From positions 1-38,512 of the forward strand of contig JALHMT010000053.1 in NCBI GenBank assembly GCA_022843905.1: a DNA stretch of 38,512 bases, given 5' to 3'. Position numbers and translations under genes: made by a program. Shown here one piece after another: positions 7,706-14,129 of the stretch. The DNA is from Rubrivivax sp. Lineage in GTDB: Bacteria > Pseudomonadota > Gammaproteobacteria > Burkholderiales > Burkholderiaceae_C. The first letter of the stretch is position 1. Every line of letters starts with the position of its first letter. The notes beneath the pieces were generated by a model. It did not search any database. It was not told the origin of the DNA and saw nothing but the letters and a program-made list of their open reading frames with translations.

Positions 7706-7954
7706 TCAGACCTCTCGCGACAGCGGCATCAGTGCCCGGCCACCGTCAGCATTCCCATATGTCACCTGCCTGCCGTCGAACAAGAGAACATCGCTGTCGC
7801 CTGCCACCCGGCACACCAGTTCGTAGGCGGCCTCGTCCAGGCGGTAGTAGGGCCGCTTGAGAAGTGCAACCGCCGCCTTGAAGTCGACGGGGAGCCGCTT
7901 GTTCGGGATCGCTGTGATCCGCGCAGCGAGTCTCCTTGGCTTGTTCAACAGCAT
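7706..7954 (-). CDS. Hypothetical protein inside the PRTRC operon (82 aa)
   Basis: Start fixed at ATG 7954 (MLLNKPRRLAARI) by TTGGAGG six bases upstream; the frame extends to 8104 as shadow. The sequence is basic at the N-terminus, helical in the middle (VDFKAAVALLKRPYYRLDEAAYELVCRV) and ends with a beta-hairpin-like part (DVLLFDGRQVTYGN). No membrane segment or signal peptide. I recognise no named family. It lies between PRTRC F and PRTRC B, with 56 and 65 bases on either side, so it is co-transcribed with the conjugation set and is a candidate extra component such as an adaptor or a substrate. Confidence 0.6.
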   Translation of the reverse strand: MLLNKPRRLAARITAIPNKRLPVDFKAAVALLKRPYYRLDEAAYELVCRVAGDSDVLLFDGRQVTYGNADGGRALMPLSREV

Positions 7955-8010
7955 CGTGGACCTCCAACAAGACATCCGAACTCGGCCGCCGCCGGGTTTC
8001 CGGCCTGTCA

Positions 8011-9009
8011 TCACTTCGAAGACCAGTCTCCCTCGCACAGTTGCCAGATCAAGCCGTCCAGCGCCCGTGTCGCCCGGCACCACGGCCGCATGGCGTCGAA
8101 CCACCGGGCGAATGTCTCGTGATCCTCAACAGCGATCGTGAGGTCGCAGCAGGTCTCGAAGTAGTCGCCGCTCTCACTGACCATCTGCTCGTAGTCATCC
8201 AGCACACGACCGGTCAGTTCGTCCTCGCGGCCCCAGGCCAGGACGCCCGAGAAGCCGACGAAGCGCCCCTCGCGGAAGGACCAGTCGTAGGTGGGCAACT
8301 CCACGCCAAGCACGCTCATCAGGCTCTCGATCACGTTGGCGACGCGGTGATCTGATTCGGACTCGGCAATGCGCTGCAAGGCTCGTCGGCCGACTGGCCT
8401 CGACCGACCCCCGAGCGCCCAGCCCGGGAACGTGCTGTCGAACATCGCCCGCGTCACCATGTTGTCGCGCATGGCCTTACGCGCGTCGGCGTCATCGCCG
8501 CAGGCCTCTTCCAGAGCCATGTCCTCGTCGGACTCGCCGTACCAGTAGACATCGCTGGCGCACTCCATGACGATGGCGGGCGTGTAGATCGGCAACGTGC
8601 GAAACGCCTGCCGCTCCAGCACATGCAGCACCGTGCGGCCGAGCCTGGGCCGATGGCGCTCCAGGAACTCCAGTGCCGGCCCCACGCAGCGCACGCCGAA
8701 GGACTCGCCGCCCCACTCGATCGTGCACGACGGCCCCACAGCGTGCCCGGCATCGCTGCCGGCCTCACGCAGGTTCATCGCGAAGTACGGCCGGAGCATG
8801 CGCAGCGCACCGAGTTCACGGCGGACCCAACCCTCCAGCACGGTCTGGCAATTCCGGAGGTGATCTGGCCCCTGCCGCGCCGGCATCAAGGCAGCATCGA
8901 CGATGCCGGTGCGCAGCAGGGTCCGGGCCAGCAGCGCCCCACGACGGCGGGACGCCTGTGGCACCAGGGCGCAGGGGATGCAGGGGTCAACGACGGGCAG
9001 CTGAAACAT
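8011..9009 (-). CDS. PRTRC system protein F
   Basis: 332-residue protein identified as PRTRC F by its place between C and B and by overall size and character; I see no enzyme motif. It is acidic, with a stretch of Asp and Glu around residues 160-180 (YWYGESDEDMALEEACGDDADAR), Trp-rich patches, and a C-terminal CxCC-like cluster (DYFETCCDLTIAVEDHETF). No membrane segments. Its biochemical role is unknown in the literature as I know it. There is no clear Shine-Dalgarno before the ATG at 9009, and the preceding small ORF stops two bases upstream, so translation is probably coupled. Confidence 0.8.
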   Translation of the reverse strand: MFQLPVVDPCIPCALVPQASRRRGALLARTLLRTGIVDAALMPARQGPDHLRNCQTVLEGWVRRELGALRMLRPYFAMNLREAGSDAGHAVGPSCTIEWGGESFGVRCVGPALEFLERHRPRLGRTVLHVLERQAFRTLPIYTPAIVMECASDVYWYGESDEDMALEEACGDDADARKAMRDNMVTRAMFDSTFPGWALGGRSRPVGRRALQRIAESESDHRVANVIESLMSVLGVELPTYDWSFREGRFVGFSGVLAWGREDELTGRVLDDYEQMVSESGDYFETCCDLTIAVEDHETFARWFDAMRPWCRATRALDGLIWQLCEGDWSSK

Positions 9010-9011
9010 GG

Positions 9012-9293
9012 CTAGAACAGTGGCGGAAGGAGCGCGCCGCGTACCACCATGCGGTCCTGTCGATCCCCGTGGGGCTGGCCGCGCACGTCTTCGGCGAACT
9101 GGTGGACGATGCTGCTCACGAAAGCCAGTTTCGTCTCGCCCATTGCGGCTTCAAGGGCTCCGGCCTCACCCTCTCCAGGCTGCGCGAGGAACCGGTCCAG
9201 CCGCGCGGCATAGTGCGCGACCGGATCGTCCTCAGCCCTTGGTGCCGACCGCGCGCTTGAAGGCGATTTCCTGGACGCCACGAACGACCTCAC
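9012..9293 (-). CDS. Small ORF between PRTRC C and F, start uncertain (43-93 aa)
   Basis: The open frame from GTG 9293 overlaps 62 bases of PRTRC C in another frame. A coding-like part begins about at the C stop codon (EDDPVAHYAARLDRFL) and runs to a stop two bases before protein F. An ATG occurs only at 9143 (MGETKLAFVSSIVHQF), giving 43 residues, and no good ribosome site is visible for any start. The protein is helical and amphipathic, with FAEDVRGQPHGD near the end. I list it because the interval between C and F (222 bases) would otherwise be empty in a tightly packed operon. It may be real with a rare start codon, or a decayed gene. Confidence 0.4.
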   Translation of the reverse strand: MRSFVASRKSPSSARSAPRAEDDPVAHYAARLDRFLAQPGEGEAGALEAAMGETKLAFVSSIVHQFAEDVRGQPHGDRQDRMVVRGALLPPLF

Positions 9294-9438
9294 CGACCTG
9301 GGCCTCGGCCGTCAGCAGTTCGGGGTACTGCGCGGCGTAGACCTCCTTGACCTGTTCGACGCTCATGCCGGGAATGTCCGGCAGCGTCATCCCGTTGTAC
9401 TTGAAGCAACGGGCGAGAGCGGCAACGACGATGGACAT
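9232..9438 (-). CDS. PRTRC system protein C (ubiquitin-like)
   Basis: 68 residues, matching the PRTRC C family, which is grouped with prokaryotic ubiquitin-like proteins. The family pattern is clear: CFKYNGMTLPDIPGMSVEQV at 11-30, a YAAQYPEL turn near 34-41, and an end of FKRAVGTKG, so the last residue is Gly68. A C-terminal Gly is what an E1-like enzyme such as the nearby ThiF would adenylate. The size and strand-helix-strand layout fit a beta-grasp fold. It follows protein E by 12 bases and overlaps the small ORF downstream. The expected role is a modifier attached to unknown targets and removed by protein A. Confidence 0.88.
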   Translation of the reverse strand: MSIVVAALARCFKYNGMTLPDIPGMSVEQVKEVYAAQYPELLTAEAQVGEVVRGVQEIAFKRAVGTKG

Positions 9439-9450
9439 GGTTGCCTCCCT

Positions 9451-9939
9451 TCACGCACCGAAGAGGTCAGGCACGCCCGGTCCGGCAGAGGAAGCCGAGG
9501 CCGGCACGACCGCGGCTGGCGCTGCGGGCGCATCGTCGGCGCCGTCCCCACCATGCTCATCGTCTGCGTCGTCGTCGCCGGCCGCTGCCTTGGGCGCTGT
9601 GCCGCGCTGCGCTGGCTTGGTGCCGGCCTTCGTCACGGCATCGGCACCCTTCTTGACCGCCACGGCCTTCGCCGCTTCGATCACTTCGTTGGTCGCGGCC
9701 ACCTGCTCGTCCAGGCTGGCGCGATGGGTCGCGTAGCTGAGCACGGCCTGCACGAAGCCGGCATCCAGTTCGTCGGGGACAGCCGTGAGCTTGAGCGGCA
9801 TCGCCAGCGCGGGGACGTCCTTGCCGCCCTCCGAGTGCTTCGGCACCACCACCACGGTCATGAGGCCGCTGGCCTCGTCGGCCGACAGCAGCAGGCTGAA
9901 CGCGCCCTGTGCTGCCAGCGGGAAGAGTTCCTTGAACAT
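9451..9939 (-). CDS. PRTRC system protein E
   Basis: 162 residues. The N-terminus MFKELFPLAAQGAFSLLLSA and the following beta strands (GLMTVVVVPKHSEGGKD, LKLTAVPDELDAGFVQAVLS) fit PRTRC E. A helix follows at about 72-100. The remainder (about 105-162) is low-complexity Ala, Asp, Pro and Gly, including a GDDDADDEHGGDGADD acidic block, and ends PGVPDLFGA. The acidic linker plus a short hydrophobic tail looks like a flexible arm with a terminal binding motif; DLFGA recalls clamp-binding type tails, but that is speculative. It is the second gene of the operon, 72 bases after ParB. Confidence 0.85.
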   Translation of the reverse strand: MFKELFPLAAQGAFSLLLSADEASGLMTVVVVPKHSEGGKDVPALAMPLKLTAVPDELDAGFVQAVLSYATHRASLDEQVAATNEVIEAAKAVAVKKGADAVTKAGTKPAQRGTAPKAAAGDDDADDEHGGDGADDAPAAPAAVVPASASSAGPGVPDLFGA

Positions 9940-10011
9940 CGCTTGAATCTCCTTGTTCGAGAGGGATGACCCTCGGATCGATCCTATGGGTCACCCCTCG
10001 TTTGTCGAGGC

Positions 10012-11835
10012 TCACGCCGCGTGCGCGGGCTCTGCCTCTTCTCGGCGTTCCGCGGGCGCATCGGCAGCAGCGCTCGACTCGCGGGCCGGCTCCGCGCGCT
10101 CGGCGTGTTTGAACTTGCGCCGGGGGTAGCGCATCGCCTTGGGCACCGCGCCCTTGTAGGTGAAGCCCTCGACCGCCAGCAGCGCCTGGATGAACTCGCT
10201 TCGCTTGCTGGCCTTGGCCTTTGCGTAGCGCTCGCCCATCGCCTTCTTCAGGCCGACTTCCTCCGCGAGCGACTCCAGTTCGCTCACCGTCAGCAGTGCC
10301 AGGTAGGCCTCGTTGAGCGTGAAGTGCCGCGCCTCGTCGACTTCGAGGTAGTTCAGCAACGCCTCGAGGCCTTCAGTGTCGATGCCGTAGGCGGCTGACG
10401 CCGTGACCGCCTTGACGAGCGCCTCCAGCGCGCTCGCGTCCACCGCGTCGGCCTGCTCCAGCATCTTGCGCAGGGGAGCGTCACCCAGGTTCGGCTTCTT
10501 GATGCCGGCCAACTTCACCGCCACGTCTGCGTACCGATCCGCATGGATGGCTCGCGTCTCACGGGCCAACACCAGGGCCGTCAGTGCGCGGTGGTTGCGC
10601 TCCCCCTGCACCATCAGCTGGTTCGCCACCGTCTTGCGCCAGAACTCGACACGGTGCGCCACCACCTTGCCCGGCACAGTGTTGCGCGGCTTGGCACTCT
10701 CGGCTGGCGAGACCGCTGGCGTGGCGCCCTTGGCCTTGTCGTCGCCAGCCCCGGCCGCGTCCCTCGCCGGCGCGCTCGGCTTGCTCGCTGCCCGCTCGGC
10801 CTTGCGCCGCGCGGCCACCTTGGTGCTGTTGCACGCAGCATCGAAGCACAGCGACTCGGCGACCTCGCCGTAGTGGCCCGGAATCGCCGACACGCTGCAC
10901 CCGAAGTTCGCGCAGCCCTTGCAGGCCTCCATCTGCTCTGCGCCCACGCCCAGGGGGCCATCCGCCGCTACCGCGAGGGGCACGAAGCCATCTTCCGGCT
11001 TGATGAACCGGATCACCTGGAAGCGTTCGCGCAGCGGCTCGGCTCGCGCCTCCAACGCTGCCATCGTGAGTTCGTCGTAGTGGGTCGGGTGCTGGCAGTA
11101 GCCCTCCCCGATGGAGGCGTCGAACAGGGCAGCCTGCTGCGCCGAGTTGTGCGGACAGCCCAGGCACTGCGCCGTGTCGAAGATGGCCTCGGACAGCCGC
11201 TTGGCGTACTGGCCGAGTTGCTTCTTCAACACCTCGACCGGCACCTTGTGCTGCAGGATGCCGGCCAGCACCTTCACCTGGCGGTCCTGCGGCAGGCCGG
11301 CCAGCAGTTCCGCGTGTCCGATGCTGATGTGCGGGTGACGCTCGATGACGGCCTTCTGGACCTCCGGCGCGCAGTTCAGCAGAAGCAGCCGGTTGTCCAG
11401 TTCGCGCGGCTTCCAGCCGAGCTGGTTGGCGGTCTTCTCCTTGTCGCCAGCGTTGAACCGCAGCAGATCGGCGGCGCCCTTGGCTTCCTCGATGGCACTC
11501 GGGTTGTCTCGCCCCTTGTTCTCGATGATGCCGAGCGCCCGCGCCTCGGCATCGCTCAGGTCCTCGATGGTGACCGGCATGTCGTAGGTGTCGCCGTATT
11601 GCTCGCCGGCGACCATCCAGCGGCGATGGCCGTAGACGATCTCCCACACTCCATCCCGGCTGGGATGCGGTCGCACCATGATCGGACTCTTGATGCCGCC
11701 GGCCGCCTTCACCTGCTCGCGCAGGTCGGCAAGGGCCTTCGCGTCGTAGTGCTCCCGGTAGTTCTGGCCCGGCACGATCTGCCGCACCTGGAGGGTGGGC
11801 TGCACCGGCCGGTCCAGCGTCGTTGCGTCGTTCAT
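10012..11835 (-). CDS. PRTRC system ParB-family protein with Cys-rich central region
   Basis: 607 residues, much longer than plasmid ParB (about 300). The N-terminal ParB/sulfiredoxin-like domain (about 15-110) includes the GHRRWMVAGE motif at 69-78 and ENKGRDNPSAIEEA at 105-118. A HTH-type region follows (about 125-215: TANQLGWKPRELDNRLLLL). A Cys-rich stretch comes next: Cys224, 227, 247, 305, 308, 313, 330 and 335, enough for one or two zinc or iron-sulfur sites. After an Ala/Lys-rich linker (about 345-390) there is a helical C-terminal domain. It heads the operon, with AAGGAG five bases before the ATG. It probably binds DNA and couples the modification set to element maintenance; the missing PRTRC D (actin-like) is not in this window. 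Confidence 0.9.
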   Translation of the reverse strand: MNDATTLDRPVQPTLQVRQIVPGQNYREHYDAKALADLREQVKAAGGIKSPIMVRPHPSRDGVWEIVYGHRRWMVAGEQYGDTYDMPVTIEDLSDAEARALGIIENKGRDNPSAIEEAKGAADLLRFNAGDKEKTANQLGWKPRELDNRLLLLNCAPEVQKAVIERHPHISIGHAELLAGLPQDRQVKVLAGILQHKVPVEVLKKQLGQYAKRLSEAIFDTAQCLGCPHNSAQQAALFDASIGEGYCQHPTHYDELTMAALEARAEPLRERFQVIRFIKPEDGFVPLAVAADGPLGVGAEQMEACKGCANFGCSVSAIPGHYGEVAESLCFDAACNSTKVAARRKAERAASKPSAPARDAAGAGDDKAKGATPAVSPAESAKPRNTVPGKVVAHRVEFWRKTVANQLMVQGERNHRALTALVLARETRAIHADRYADVAVKLAGIKKPNLGDAPLRKMLEQADAVDASALEALVKAVTASAAYGIDTEGLEALLNYLEVDEARHFTLNEAYLALLTVSELESLAEEVGLKKAMGERYAKAKASKRSEFIQALLAVEGFTYKGAVPKAMRYPRRKFKHAERAEPARESSAAADAPAERREEAEPAHAA

Positions 11836-12240
11836 TGGGACTCCTTCTGTCTAAGTGCGCTTCCTTCGAAGCGTGAAGCCATGTTCCCGCGTCATCGGCG
11901 TCGCTCAAGGGTGCGCCCCCAGGCTCTGCGCTCGACCGGCTTGCGCCTGCGTCTCCGCACGCGGACGCCGGCCGCGACCTCGCCGCGCTGGATGCCGTAT
12001 CGAGCCCGGCCGCATGAAGGCCGCTCGTTCGGTTCCCTTCGATCCGCCTTCGATGCCGTTCGCGGCGGGTCGACCCGGCCCGAATGCAGGCATGCTTTCG
12101 CGCGCGGCCCGCACTTCAAGGTCGAAAGCTGCCCAATGAACCTGCGCCGCTGAAATCGAACCGTTGCAGGCCGCTCGCACGATGGCCATACTGTTCGCAC
12201 CTTGTCCGGCCATCGGTCGGTCCTCATCGCGAGGAGGTGC
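11836..12240. other. Divergent intergenic region without a convincing gene
   Basis: About 400 bases between ParB and the structured leader of the next plus-strand gene. Open frames exist on both strands (for example on the minus strand from 12354 and the plus strand from 11855), but they lack ribosome sites, overlap hairpins and are Arg/Pro-rich in the way GC-rich shadow frames are. The region probably carries the divergent promoters and perhaps a ParB-binding site; I see no obvious long palindrome. Confidence 0.5.
11880..11908 (-). promoter_or_regulatory. Possible promoter for the ParB-led operon
   Basis: On the minus strand TTGAGC (complement of 11903-11908) is followed 17 bases later by AACATG (complement of 11880-11885). 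The spacing is ideal for a sigma-70 promoter, but the -10 match is weak. It lies 45 bases before the ParB start. Between it and the ATG a small hairpin (GCTTC, GAAG, GAAGC) is present, then AAGGAG. Confidence 0.3.
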
Positions 12241-12370
12241 CCATCGCGCAAGCGATGGCGTTTGCGGTCGTGACCCGCACAAGAATCCCTGCGCTGCCTT
12301 CGGGCAGTGCCATCCACCCCAACCGGGCAACAGCCCGGTGGCTGGTGCCCTCATCCAACGGAGCGCACCA
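12241..12370 (+). ncRNA. Structured leader of five hairpins before the gene at 12370
   Basis: Successive stems: CCATCGC/GCGATGG around GCAA (12241-12258, a GNRA tetraloop); TGCGG/CCGCA (12263-12279); GCGCTGCC/GGCAGTGC around TTCG (12291-12310, a UUCG tetraloop, with one G-U pair); ACCGGGC/GCCCGGT around AACA (12322-12339); and TGGTGC/GCACCA (12343-12370), whose loop holds the GGAG ribosome site and whose right arm ends on the A of the start codon. Stable tetraloops and closure over the ribosome site argue for a functional RNA leader. It may belong to the described class of radC-associated RNAs, but I cannot confirm that by eye. Confidence 0.6.
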
Positions 12371-12618
12371 TGTCATCCACTCAGGCCCTCCCTGAGGAGG
12401 CTCCCTGGATCCCTCCCGGTGTGATTCGCCTCGTCCGGCTCAAGCGCGAAGGCGCCTTGGGTCGCGGTGACCTGGTGGCCACGCGCCGCCTCGGAACCTG
12501 CGAGGTCGTCTCGATCGCGTCCCCGCATTCGCTCACGGTGCGCGCGCTGGACAACCACACCCACTACCGCATTAGCGGCATCGACTTCGGCACGGGCGCC
12601 CGCCTGCGCGAAGTCTGA
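12370..12618 (+). CDS. Hypothetical protein with SH3-like core (82 aa)
   Basis: Start ATG at 12370 (MSSTQALPEEAPW), with GGAG seven bases upstream inside a hairpin loop. After a Pro-rich N-terminus the sequence GALGRGDLVATRRLGTCEVV followed by short strands (SLTVRALDNHTHYRISGIDF) has the rhythm of a small SH3 or KOW-type beta barrel, though no named family is recognised. The gene starts a plus-strand run of accessory genes, with the radC-like gene 91 bases downstream, separated by its own structured leader. It could bind nucleic acid or protein; this is not shown. Confidence 0.6.
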   Translation: MSSTQALPEEAPWIPPGVIRLVRLKREGALGRGDLVATRRLGTCEVVSIASPHSLTVRALDNHTHYRISGIDFGTGARLREV

Positions 12619-12626
12619 CCACGCAC

Positions 12627-12709
12627 GCGGCCCAGGCCGCATTCAACCCACGAGGGATCACTGTCCCTCGGGGGGCCGGTGTTCCCTCTTCCATCAAGAG
12701 GTCCACACC
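12627..12709 (+). ncRNA. Structured leader sequestering the ribosome site of the radC-family gene
   Basis: Three stems: GCGGC/GCCGC (12627-12640), CGAGGGA/TCCCTCG (12651-12670), and a two-part hairpin in which GGTGT (12678-12682) pairs with ACACC (12705-12709) and CCTCTT (12685-12690) with AAGAGG (12696-12701). AAGAGG is the Shine-Dalgarno and the outer stem ends at the ATG, so the folded form should block translation. Confidence 0.6.
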
Positions 12710-13300
12710 ATGAATCTCACCCTCCTGGATCGCGATCAACTCGAAGCGATCCTGCTGAATCCGTCCAGCGAAGCGGCACAGCCGCTCGTCTGCTCCGACA
12801 ACGCCGTCGTGGCCTACCTCCCGGCGCCCGCCACCGCGCGCGACGGGCGACTGCGGCACGTGCTCGCCGCGGCTCACGAACTGCTCACGCGCATCGCAGC
12901 CGAGGCGATCAGGGGTCGCTCGCTGATCGACTCACCCACGGTCATGAAGGACTTCCTGCGGATGTACTTCGCCGGCGCGGAGCGCGAGACCTTCGTCGTG
13001 GTCTTCCTCGACGCGAGCCATCGCGTCATCGAAGTCGAAGAACTGTTCGCCGGCACGCTGACGCAGACCTCGGTCTATCCGCGGGAAGTGGTCAAGCGCG
13101 CGCTGCACTTCAACGCCGCGGCCGTGTGCCTGAGCCACGTGCATCCTTCGTCGCAGACGGAGCCGAGCCGGGCGGACGAGGCGCTCACGAGCGCGCTGCG
13201 CCAGGCGCTGTTGCTGATCGACGTGCGGGTCATCGACCACATCATCGTCGCAGCCAACGGCAGTTCTCTGACCTCGATGGCGGAGCGTGGACTGCTGTGA
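12710..13300 (+). CDS. radC: RadC-family JAMM domain protein
   Basis: 196 residues covering the RadC/MPN (JAMM) domain but lacking the N-terminal helix-hairpin-helix DNA-binding part of chromosomal RadC, as is usual for element-borne copies. The metal motif is His143-x-His145, seven residues, Ser153, two residues, Asp156, with Glu110/111 upstream in EVEELFAGT. The usual HNHPSG appears as HVHPSS, so the Asn and Gly next to the metal site differ. Also typical is VYPREVVKRALHFNAAAV. The cellular role of RadC proteins is uncertain; they are common on integrative elements near anti-restriction genes. Start ATG 12710 is set by AAGAGG at 12696-12701. The next gene overlaps as GTGA. Confidence 0.9.
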   Translation: MNLTLLDRDQLEAILLNPSSEAAQPLVCSDNAVVAYLPAPATARDGRLRHVLAAAHELLTRIAAEAIRGRSLIDSPTVMKDFLRMYFAGAERETFVVVFLDASHRVIEVEELFAGTLTQTSVYPREVVKRALHFNAAAVCLSHVHPSSQTEPSRADEALTSALRQALLLIDVRVIDHIIVAANGSSLTSMAERGLL

Positions 13301-13494
13301 CCGAGCTCACCGACAGCGTGGGCGACCACTGGGTTCCTGCCTGCGGCGGCACCGAACGGCCGACGAGAACGCGCACCGGTCGGACGTTGCTCTACATGTG
13401 GAACACCACCCAGGGCGAGCACGCGTACTACGACTGCGAGCGCGACATCTTCCTCACCGATGACGAGGCCCGCGCGGCGCTCGCCCTCGACTGA
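13297..13494 (+). CDS. Hypothetical protein coupled to radC (65 aa)
   Basis: Starts with GTG at 13297, overlapping the radC stop as GTGA, so it is made by coupled translation. Protein begins MTELTDSVGDHWVPACGGTE and contains GRTLLYMWNTTQGEHAYYDC and DIFLTDDEARAALAL. No family name is known to me, but the pattern (beta strands with Tyr/Trp, then a short acidic helix) suggests a small single-domain fold. A 24-base perfect hairpin starts two bases after its stop. Confidence 0.6.
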   Translation: MTELTDSVGDHWVPACGGTERPTRTRTGRTLLYMWNTTQGEHAYYDCERDIFLTDDEARAALALD

Positions 13495-13495
13495 T

Positions 13496-13558
13496 GGTGC
13501 GGGCGTCCCGGCCCGCACCCCCATCCATTTCACACGGCGCGCCGCAATGGCGCGCCGT
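13496..13558 (+). ncRNA. Two perfect hairpins before the gene at 13574
   Basis: GGTGCGGGC (13496-13504) pairs with GCCCGCACC (13511-13519), nine pairs around GTCCCG. ACGGCGCGCC (13534-13543) pairs with GGCGCGCCGT (13549-13558), ten pairs around GCAAT, followed by TCTTC and then the GGAG ribosome site at 13564-13567. The second could act as terminator or as a leader element for the downstream gene. Confidence 0.55.
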
Positions 13559-13573
13559 CTTCGGAGCATCTTC

Positions 13574-14029
13574 ATGCAATACATCGAAATCGGCCCGGTC
13601 CCGGGCGAGGAGAACTGCGCCCAGGTGGGAAGTCCCGACTACACCGAGGCCTCGCTGCGCGAGTGCGAGGTCTTCCGGCGCATGCTGTATCGGCTGTTCC
13701 CGGTCCCGGAGGGCCTGCCGGTGGCCTACGTCGGCCGCACCCATCCGCACGACTTCGGCAACTACCGCGAGGTCTCGATCCGGTACGACGACGCCAACAA
13801 CGAGGCGGTCGAGTTCGCCTTCGAGGTCGAGCGCTCGGCGCCGGCTTCGTGGGACTCGATCGCCCGGTACGAACTCGCCTGGTACGAGCGCAAGCGGGCA
13901 TACGACGTGGCGGTGCGAGAGCAGCGCCTACAGCCCGAAGAGGTGCCGCCGCAGTTCGGCACCCTGACGCCGCCGAACCTGCCACCGAACGCCAGCTTCT
14001 CCGAGATGCTGGCGAGCCATCCGCTGTGA
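13574..14029 (+). CDS. Hypothetical protein (151 aa)
   Basis: Start ATG 13574 (MQYIEIGPVPGEENC), with GGAG seven bases upstream; the longer frame from 13460 overlaps the previous gene and is rejected. The first half has a helical segment (LRECEVFRRMLYRLFPVPEG) and a beta part (VSIRYDDANNEAVEFAFEVE). A Tyr/Trp/Arg helix follows (ARYELAWYERKRAYDVAVREQ), and the end is Pro-rich. It looks like a soluble protein, unrecognised. It belongs to the plus-strand accessory run, separated from its neighbours by hairpin-rich gaps rather than coupled directly. Confidence 0.6.
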   Translation: MQYIEIGPVPGEENCAQVGSPDYTEASLRECEVFRRMLYRLFPVPEGLPVAYVGRTHPHDFGNYREVSIRYDDANNEAVEFAFEVERSAPASWDSIARYELAWYERKRAYDVAVREQRLQPEEVPPQFGTLTPPNLPPNASFSEMLASHPL

Positions 14030-14041
14030 AGCGTCCCCCTG

Positions 14042-14107
14042 CTGGCCACTGAGTCGGCCAGTCAACCATCCCTGAGAGGGCGCTTGCCGCACGCGGCAGC
14101 GCCCTCT
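14042..14107 (+). ncRNA. Two hairpins before the gene at 14130
   Basis: CTGGCC/GGCCAG (14042-14061) is followed by a long stem: AGAGGGCGC (14075-14083) with GCGCCCTCT (14099-14107), and inside it TGCCG/CGGCA around CACG, with one bulged T at 14084. That is 14 pairs, followed by TCTCTTCTTC. The pyrimidine tail makes it terminator-like, but it lies directly before AAGGAG (14118-14123), so it may instead be a leader, as before the neighbouring genes. Confidence 0.6.
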
Positions 14108-14129
14108 TCTCTTCTTCAAGGAGAACCAG

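Noticed and set aside
10543..12153. A 536-codon plus-strand frame opposite ParB
   Set aside because: It lacks recognisable domains, runs antisense to a clear ParB and has no ribosome site.
11905..12354. Minus-strand 149-codon frame upstream of ParB
   Set aside because: It overlaps the tetraloop hairpins, has no ribosome site and is of shadow-like composition.
12241..12370. CRISPR-like or repeat array suspected from the run of hairpins
   Set aside because: The stems differ in sequence and spacing; no repeated unit with spacers is present.
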